Assembly (NCBI RefSeq): GCF_020085105.1
Contig: NC_058042.1
Span: 27,422,001-27,486,000, forward strand
From: Siniperca chuatsi
Taxonomy: Eukaryota; Chordata; Actinopteri; Centrarchiformes; Sinipercidae
Direction of reading: 5' to 3'
Length of the DNA stretch: 64,000 nt
How positions within the stretch are numbered: position 1 is the first letter of the stretch; each line of letters opens with the position of its first letter. The notes beneath the pieces were generated by a model. The model saw only the letters and a program-made list of their open reading frames with translations, ran no database searches and was not told where the DNA came from. A program made the position numbers and the translations under genes. Positions 58,631 through 64,000 of the stretch are shown in pieces.

Positions 58631-61409
58631 TTACTGGATGTTCGGTCGTGGCTTGAGAATAAGTTTCCCCGTCTGTAAAAAGTTGGAAACAAGACAAGTG
58701 TTAACAATTTTACTAAAAACAAGTTGTCGGAGCAGACTACGGGTCGCAACATCAAAGAGATTTGTTAACTCACATCGTCACAGGACATGTTGTATTCTGC
58801 TAAAACTGTCCGACAGCGGGCAGCAATACTGAAGGGGCAAAAGTCAAAGATGTTAACCAGTAAGCCAACAACTTGAACAGGAGTCAATCAATTATAAAAC
58901 TGCAATTACCTAAACATTTTCTGCATGCTCTACACTTCTTTGTCAATGGCTAAGATTGGATATGTGAGGTCAGTGCAGATTGCTGGAATTATAAGTCTGA
59001 CAAAACATGCCAACACGCTGCTTCATATTAACAGACAAAAGGATACATCGATGGTGCCACAACTCGTTTGTGTATCCCAGCAAAGAAGAGAGCTATAAGA
59101 GTGATGCAGCTGATGGTGAAGAAAGGATGATTCCACAGTGATGAAAAGAAAGATACCTGCAGAACAAGAGGAACAAATCATTAAGTCAATAACAAAACTT
59201 TCATTTTATTTATAGTGAGCTATGGAAATCAAAGTTACGTGTAGTAGAACTTTTTTTTTTAAATAATTCTGTCCATGAGAATTATTTTTTTTGCTTTATT
59301 TGGATAATGACAGGAAAGGCAGGGAGAGAGAGGAGATGAAATGCAGCAAAGGGCCCAGGGACGGATTCGATTGGTAGAGTTAAAAAAAAAAAAAAGTACA
59401 AGGCAAACTGAAGATAACAGAGGAAATCAAGCCTAAAATGTACACATTTTTAATCGTATAGCTCAGTTTCAGCCTGAATCCAATCATTCTAATGTAGGAA
59501 GTACATGTGAAAATATAGCATAAACGCATTCTGTTTCTTGAGCACACCCACATTAACTCTCCAAACTGTTGATTGTATAATTTTAAAAAAAAGGCATCAT
59601 CTGTTGGACACCAGAGATAAGGCTTGAAGTAAAGCTTGCATGTTTCATCATACCACCTCTGAGACAGGAAGAGGCATCTCTAAAGTCAGATGATGACATA
59701 ATGCAGGTGAATGTGTGGGGTGATGGTGGGTCCACGACCCTTTCTGTGTGCTTCTACCCTTAGGAATCTGTCTGCCATTTTAGTTAGCCCAGTGGTGGTG
59801 GTAGGAGCTAACAAAGCTAAAAAGACAATGGCTACACATCGGCCGATCAGCATAAGTTTCTGTTCAATGAACAGCATACCTTAACGACCATGTTTTGTTT
59901 TTAACATAAAGCATGACCAAGTCCAGACCGGTGCTTTTACTTGAAGTTTATAGAGGGACAGTTAATCTGATATGGAGGTACAAGAAAACCTGCTCCACTT
60001 AAAACACATCGATACTTTCAAGGAGCAATTGCTCAGATTTTAATAAGTTAATGGACAAACTGCAAAAAATGTGTCAACTGATGATAAAATCATTTATAAT
60101 CTCAATGCTGTAATTCCCACATTAGGAAGACAATCGTCACATTTATTGCTGTTGCTGCTATATTGTTCATTAATAAGAGCACAGTGTGTATTCTGTTTTT
60201 GATGGAGCTTCCCTTTAAGCCAGAAATTACACAACTATACATGTTTGTCCGCTAAATACATACCTTCTGGGTGTCAGGGTCTATTAACCAGTTCCACGCC
60301 CCAGTAGCCGTACAAACAGACACCACTATCAGAATCACTGAAACAAGACAAGAGAATTAAACCTAGTGAGACAACATGAAATGTGTTTTACCAGATCAAT
60401 ACATTGTAAGTCTTGCTTGATAAGTATTGCTAAATATTGGTGATCACATATTACAAATCTTTAACCTGTGATTATGTCTGCACCGATTTCTGCATTTACT
60501 GTGCTTGGTGAGTGGTGGCTTCCCATGATTCTTTTGTTTGACAATCATCAAATGTCGGGTTCAAGTCAATGAGCAGAAATACACAGGGTTTACCAAATAA
60601 CAGATTTTGCCAGATAAAAAGGTACCATGTGAGCCACTACATCTTCTCTGCCATTGTTTTGACAATCACCACTAACAGTTACTTACTTCTCCACCTGCCT
60701 GTTGCAGGTTGCAAGCAGGAGACATACTCTGTCAATCTTCTCTCAAAAGCCTTCAGGTCTGAAACAAAAATGGCCACGTTAAAAACATTGTATTTGGACC
60801 TAATATCATGGCTCTGTATGACCTAGCAACTTAATCTTTTCAACTCTGCGAAATGCTCTCTCCCCTCGACAGAATATGTTATGTGATTTACACGGACTCT
60901 TAATATAACTAATGTCAACCTCAGCTCTACAGCTCAGTTTGTATCTAAGTGGTTACTGCAAGTATGTAAACTGAAGTGAGGATGGAAGCACAACGTGACT
61001 GAATGCGGCTGTTAAATATCAAAAACGGTCGTTTGCGAACGTTTCTCTTAAAAGCTGAATGTGACACTCTTGACTGCTGGCAAAACTTAGCTGTCTATAT
61101 AGCTACTTCCCGGACAACAATAGAAACTATCAGACTTTACAACGTTAGCTAATAACTATACAAGCGTATGAACGACTGAATGTGTACTGTCAGTTAAGAT
61201 AGCTAATATGCTAACTTAAGTGTCGTAAACAGACTAGCCAGCTAATTTAACGTTGCGCCTAGTTTTGTAATCCCATTTTAAAACGTATGTTTTTAATTCC
61301 TTTCGTGGTTACAGCTACGAAGCTAAAACAAATAGGCAGCTCTTTAAAAATGTGGTAATTTAAGTTGTTTTCTGTATTGGTTACCTTCGGCCTGTTCCAA
61401 GGAGTTCAT
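58631..61409 (-). CDS. cnep1r1: Nuclear envelope phosphatase-regulatory subunit 1 (TMEM188)
   Basis: CNEP1R1 binds and activates the phosphatase CTDNEP1 at the nuclear envelope/ER; the complex dephosphorylates lipin and so controls phosphatidic acid use and nuclear membrane growth. Coding exons (minus strand): 61385-61409, 60687-60758, 60264-60337, 59047-59156, 58774-58828 and 58631-58672. They join in phase to 125 residues, the length of human CNEP1R1, with a nearly identical sequence ([20 protein letters not shown] at the start, [10 protein letters not shown] near the end). Two hydrophobic segments are visible at about residues 33-51 and 69-85, on either side of the conserved [11 protein letters not shown] and SLWNHPFF stretches. 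The start is the MNSLEQ methionine; an upstream in-frame extension runs through promoter-like DNA and was not used. The gene lies between nat and heatr3, as its human orthologue lies beside HEATR3. Confidence 0.96.
59282..59375. repeat. Dispersed repeat fragment in cnep1r1 intron 4
   Basis: TTTGGATAATGACAGGAAAG, then a GA-rich run, then ATGCAGCAAAGGGCC resembles a repeat common in teleost introns. The cnep1r1 interval 59157-60263 is intron 3 and shows nothing else recognisable. Confidence 0.5.
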
Positions 61410-61564
61410 ATCTGAGCTTAATCCCAGCAGCCTGCTGTTGTTGGCTGTGCCCCTGCTTCCCCTCAGCTGAAAGACAGGCCGCATAGACCAATCCGCGTTG
61501 GCTGTGTCCTTAGCTCTATCGTCATTAGGTGTAAGCCAAATAAAGGGCGGTACAAAAAGCCAAA

Positions 61565-61607
61565 GCCCCGCCCCCTGTCCTCTGGTCCACTCAACAGGCC
61601 AGATTGG
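61565..61607 (-). promoter_or_regulatory. cnep1r1 proximal promoter: GC box and CCAAT box
   Basis: A GC box (GCCCCGCCCCCT, 61565-61576) and an inverted ATTGG (a CCAAT box on the transcribed strand, 61603-61607) lie 155-200 bp upstream of the cnep1r1 start codon. The spacing suits an Sp1/NF-Y promoter with transcription starting around 61410-61550. The start site itself is inferred. Confidence 0.5.
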
Positions 61608-61639
61608 CTCTGGGACTGTAGATGGTGCTGTTTCCACCG

Positions 61640-62431
61640 TGCCAGTCTAGATTAGGTTCCAGAAAGGAAATCTGAGACATCCAATTTAACACAGCAAACA
61701 CAATACAGTATATACCAAGAATACACTTTCGTGTACAGTGTCCAGATGACTACAACTGAAACCTTTTCTACGATAGAACACTCCTGGACGAATGAGGGAC
61801 TACACCGTCTTATATTGAAGAATACACTTAATAACAATCCAACATATTTGAGGAGAAATAAGGTAATAATTAAATAATAGTACTCAAAAAATAAAAATGC
61901 AGGTACAATTATACAGTTCAAATATTTTTATTAATTAATGCACTTTGCACTGACCATGACGGTTCAGTTTGTTAGATATTCAGCTGAATTACTGATGTGG
62001 ATATATTCATTCAGGAGGACAGTTTGAACTTTTTGAGTGTACATGAATGCATGATATTTGGAAAATGAAGAGTGAGTTCATTAAAGTTCTTTGACGATGG
62101 ACATTGCCTCATGGTGTTTTAATAGAACATCTAAACAAATCTACTCAGTTAGAGGTAACAATATTCATTATGAGCTTATCCTTTTTTTTCTCCACGATTT
62201 CACTTGTCCATCACTCTAGGTATAGATTAATCTTGGTCTCATGTCTTTCCACAGGGTTTTTTTTTTTTTTTTTTGCAGAACTATACAGCTTTCTTTGCTT
62301 TTCTACAAACTTTAACTTTGCTTTTATACTGTTGAGACATTTGTTGGTGCACGATTTAAATGTACATGATTACTTCCCATCTCTGGACCTGCAAACATGG
62401 CAATTAATGGCATATCACATTTTAAGTACTG
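61640..62431. other. Intergenic gap between nat 3' end and cnep1r1 promoter
   Basis: AT-rich sequence of about 0.8 kb with a T-run at 62256-62275. The frames at 61652-61921 and 62104-62514 show no recognisable protein and no splice context. Confidence 0.7.
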
Positions 62432-62437
62432 TTTATT
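62432..62437 (-). terminator. Poly(A) signal AATAAA, probable nat 3' end
   Basis: The plus strand reads TTTATT, which is AATAAA on the transcribed strand, about 175 bp after the nat stop codon. It is the first canonical hexamer I noticed downstream of nat. Assignment is by position only. Confidence 0.45.
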
Positions 62438-62609
62438 ATTGTTTCAGTCATTATATAATAGCATCATTAACATTGCACACAAAAAAAAAATCCAATCACT
62501 GTTTAAATAGATGATTCTTTAACAGCCTGCTCTACCTGGTCAGTCATTAAATCAACACTGGGATAGCGATATAATTTCAGGACAATTTCAACACAGAATA
62601 TGTGTTGTT

Positions 62610-63482
62610 TCAGAGTGTGTAGCATACTTTTTTGTTTACAGATTGCAGTTTGTTCTGCAGCTTCACACTGAACTTTCCCCTCAGAATTAGCTCTATCTCA
62701 TCATCTGTTACGTCCCTCAAGTCTAAGACATCAACGCCTTCCTCAGGCTTGTAGGTGACCTCACTGTAGATCCAGCCAACAAGGGCTCTGAATCCTGTTG
62801 GGGTTTGCAAAGAGCAGATGGACTTATTGGTGAACAGTGAAGTAGGATCTGTTTGAAGCGTGTGGTTTGTCTCAAAGAAATGCTCGGCCTCACGAGGCAC
62901 CAAGGTGAAGCTGTAGATCTGCTTTGTTTCCTTCCTGTTCACCAGACTTGATTTGGCAAAGTCTGGATTGAGAACCTCTGGCTTTCTACCAGTCTTCTCC
63001 AGCACCCACATGTCCCCCTTGTCTATGAGACGAAAGACACCCGCAGCCTGAGGTTGGTCCTTTCCAGAGACGAGCTCCAGGGGCTCCCAGACTTGGGAAG
63101 ACACCCCGAAGCTTACATCTGCTATATAAGACTTTCCATCAATGACGACCTTGTTGATGAGATGTGTTTCAGTGGGGTAAAAATCATTGCTGCTTCTGTT
63201 GAAGACTCTGGAGCCCAGCGTGGTAGCGTCGTAGCCCATTTCTCTCAGCACCCAGCCGAACAGGGAGTTGTTCTCAAGGCACCAACCCCCACGGCTGCTC
63301 CTCACTATCTTATTGAAAATGGCCTCAAGGTCCATGGTGATCCTTTCACCACAGTGAATGCTGAGGTTTTCAAATGGAACTGACATGACGTGCTGTTTGT
63401 GGATCAACTTCAGTGTTGCAAGATCCGGTTTATCATATGAGCCGTGGAAACCAATTCTTTTGAAGTATTCCTCCAAATTCAT
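62610..63482 (-). CDS. nat: Arylamine N-acetyltransferase (NAT family), single coding exon
   Basis: This cytosolic enzyme transfers acetyl from acetyl-CoA to arylamines and hydrazines. The 290-residue open frame has the length of vertebrate NATs. The catalytic triad is visible at the family-typical positions: Cys68 in RGGWCLEN, His107 in TETHL and Asp122 in ADVSFG. The N-terminal FENLSIHCGE and the GWCLENN loop are family hallmarks. All coding sequence lies in one exon, as in vertebrate NAT genes. The splice acceptor is just upstream (exon begins at 63487, TTTTACAG before GCAAG-ATG). A leader exon ending at 63836 carries an in-frame ATG, so a form five residues longer (MSKGK-MNLEEY) is possible. 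Human NAT genes are on chromosome 8p, not beside CNEP1R1, so this linkage is specific to fish or to this lineage. Which NAT paralogue it is cannot be decided here. Confidence 0.95.
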   Translation of the reverse strand: MNLEEYFKRIGFHGSYDKPDLATLKLIHKQHVMSVPFENLSIHCGERITMDLEAIFNKIVRSSRGGWCLENNSLFGWVLREMGYDATTLGSRVFNRSSNDFYPTETHLINKVVIDGKSYIADVSFGVSSQVWEPLELVSGKDQPQAAGVFRLIDKGDMWVLEKTGRKPEVLNPDFAKSSLVNRKETKQIYSFTLVPREAEHFFETNHTLQTDPTSLFTNKSICSLQTPTGFRALVGWIYSEVTYKPEEGVDVLDLRDVTDDEIELILRGKFSVKLQNKLQSVNKKVCYTL

Positions 63483-63835
63483 CTTGCCTGTAAAATGCAG
63501 GACATGACATGGATTTACAGGACCAATCTACCTGTTACAGTTGCACTCAATTTTGCGAAGTCATCTCAACTGTCTCAAAGCTTATAAGGCTTCACGAGGA
63601 TTTAATAACGAATCAGAGATCACTGAACTCTTGCTGTTTCTCTCGATGACATTGACAAATCTGGTATTTCCAGTCAATCAAGTACAATTTTATGCTTGTT
63701 TTCAATAATGAAAAAATGTCATAATCAGATGTCCGAAATCATATAATATCTATAACTTTATATAGCCTACATATAAAGTTTGAGACTCACAAAATTCCGC
63801 AACAGTAAATATCTAGCAAACGTGTTTAACCTTAC

Positions 63836-63930
63836 CTTTTGACATAAGTTGATCTGCTATGGAGCCAACACTTCCCCACAAAGGAAATGCAACTCAGCTA
63901 TTTCTTCACGGGGCTGTAAGGAGTTGAACT
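63836..63930 (-). other. nat: nat leader exon (5' end not determined)
   Basis: On the minus strand a consensus donor (AAAAG then GTAAGG) ends an exon at 63836. It pairs with the acceptor at 63488-63489 to give an intron of about 350 bp. The exon holds an ATG at 63843-63845 that stays in frame across the junction with the main NAT reading frame. The upstream limit given is a guess, because no TATA box or clear start site was seen before the window edge. Confidence 0.55.
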
Positions 63931-64000
63931 TTGATAGCCAGTAAAACCTAACTGCGGTTAAGGAAGTGGATGATTTTCTTGGGCCTCGTGTTAACCAGCG

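Noticed and set aside
61410-61637. 76-residue in-frame extension upstream of the cnep1r1 start (METAPSTVPEP...)
   Set aside because: It runs through a GC box and a CCAAT box, and the shorter start gives exactly the conserved 125-residue protein. The frame is probably open by chance in promoter and 5' UTR.
63054-63383. 109-codon plus-strand frame within nat
   Set aside because: Antisense shadow of the NAT coding exon, which has the full catalytic triad.

Overview
The window is vertebrate nuclear DNA, almost certainly from a teleost fish. Genes are split by GT-AG introns, AC/GT microsatellites are long, and the interspersed repeats (hAT MITEs, a piggyBac fossil, a tRNA-derived SINE, fish LINE debris) are typical of teleosts. 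The protein sequences are vertebrate-like but not mammalian.

Four protein-coding genes can be assembled exon by exon, all on the minus strand, so transcription runs from high to low coordinates. They are: an arylamine N-acetyltransferase (nat, 62610-63482, plus a spliced leader exon near 63.84 kb); cnep1r1 (58631-61409, 6 coding exons, 125 aa); heatr3 (47883-57972, 15 coding exons, 678 aa); and tent4b/papd5 (23988-45878, 12 coding exons, 685 aa). Every exon junction was checked for splice signals and reading phase, and all four frames close. The order cnep1r1-heatr3-tent4b, with one shared orientation, matches human 16q12.1. In human the next gene in the same direction is ADCY7. A TATA-containing promoter with a CpG-rich, apparently non-coding first exon and a good splice donor lies at 21.42-21.94 kb on the minus strand. 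This is a plausible 5' end of adcy7, but no adcy7 coding exon is in the window.

Layout: 1-21.4 kb has no recognisable coding exon and holds repeats, microsatellites and some striking foldback hairpins; it is probably a large first intron and/or intergenic DNA. 21.4-21.95 kb is the putative promoter and leader exon. 22.9-46.3 kb is tent4b with a 12.6-kb first intron. 47-58 kb is heatr3. 58.25-61.6 kb is cnep1r1. 62.4-63.9 kb is nat.

The genes do not form a pathway. TENT4B tails RNAs in the nucleus, HEATR3 imports 5S RNP ribosomal proteins, CNEP1R1 regulates the lipin phosphatase CTDNEP1 at the nuclear envelope, and NAT acetylates arylamines with acetyl-CoA. I found no convincing undescribed multi-gene system. 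The most unusual signals are near-perfect hairpins outside coding sequence (277-361, 20544-20612, 31646-31681), an 881-bp foldback hAT-like element, a decayed piggyBac copy with subterminal palindromes, and small gene-structure oddities (a GC-AG intron, a splice acceptor made of (CA)n, and an in-frame upstream ATG in the nat leader exon).
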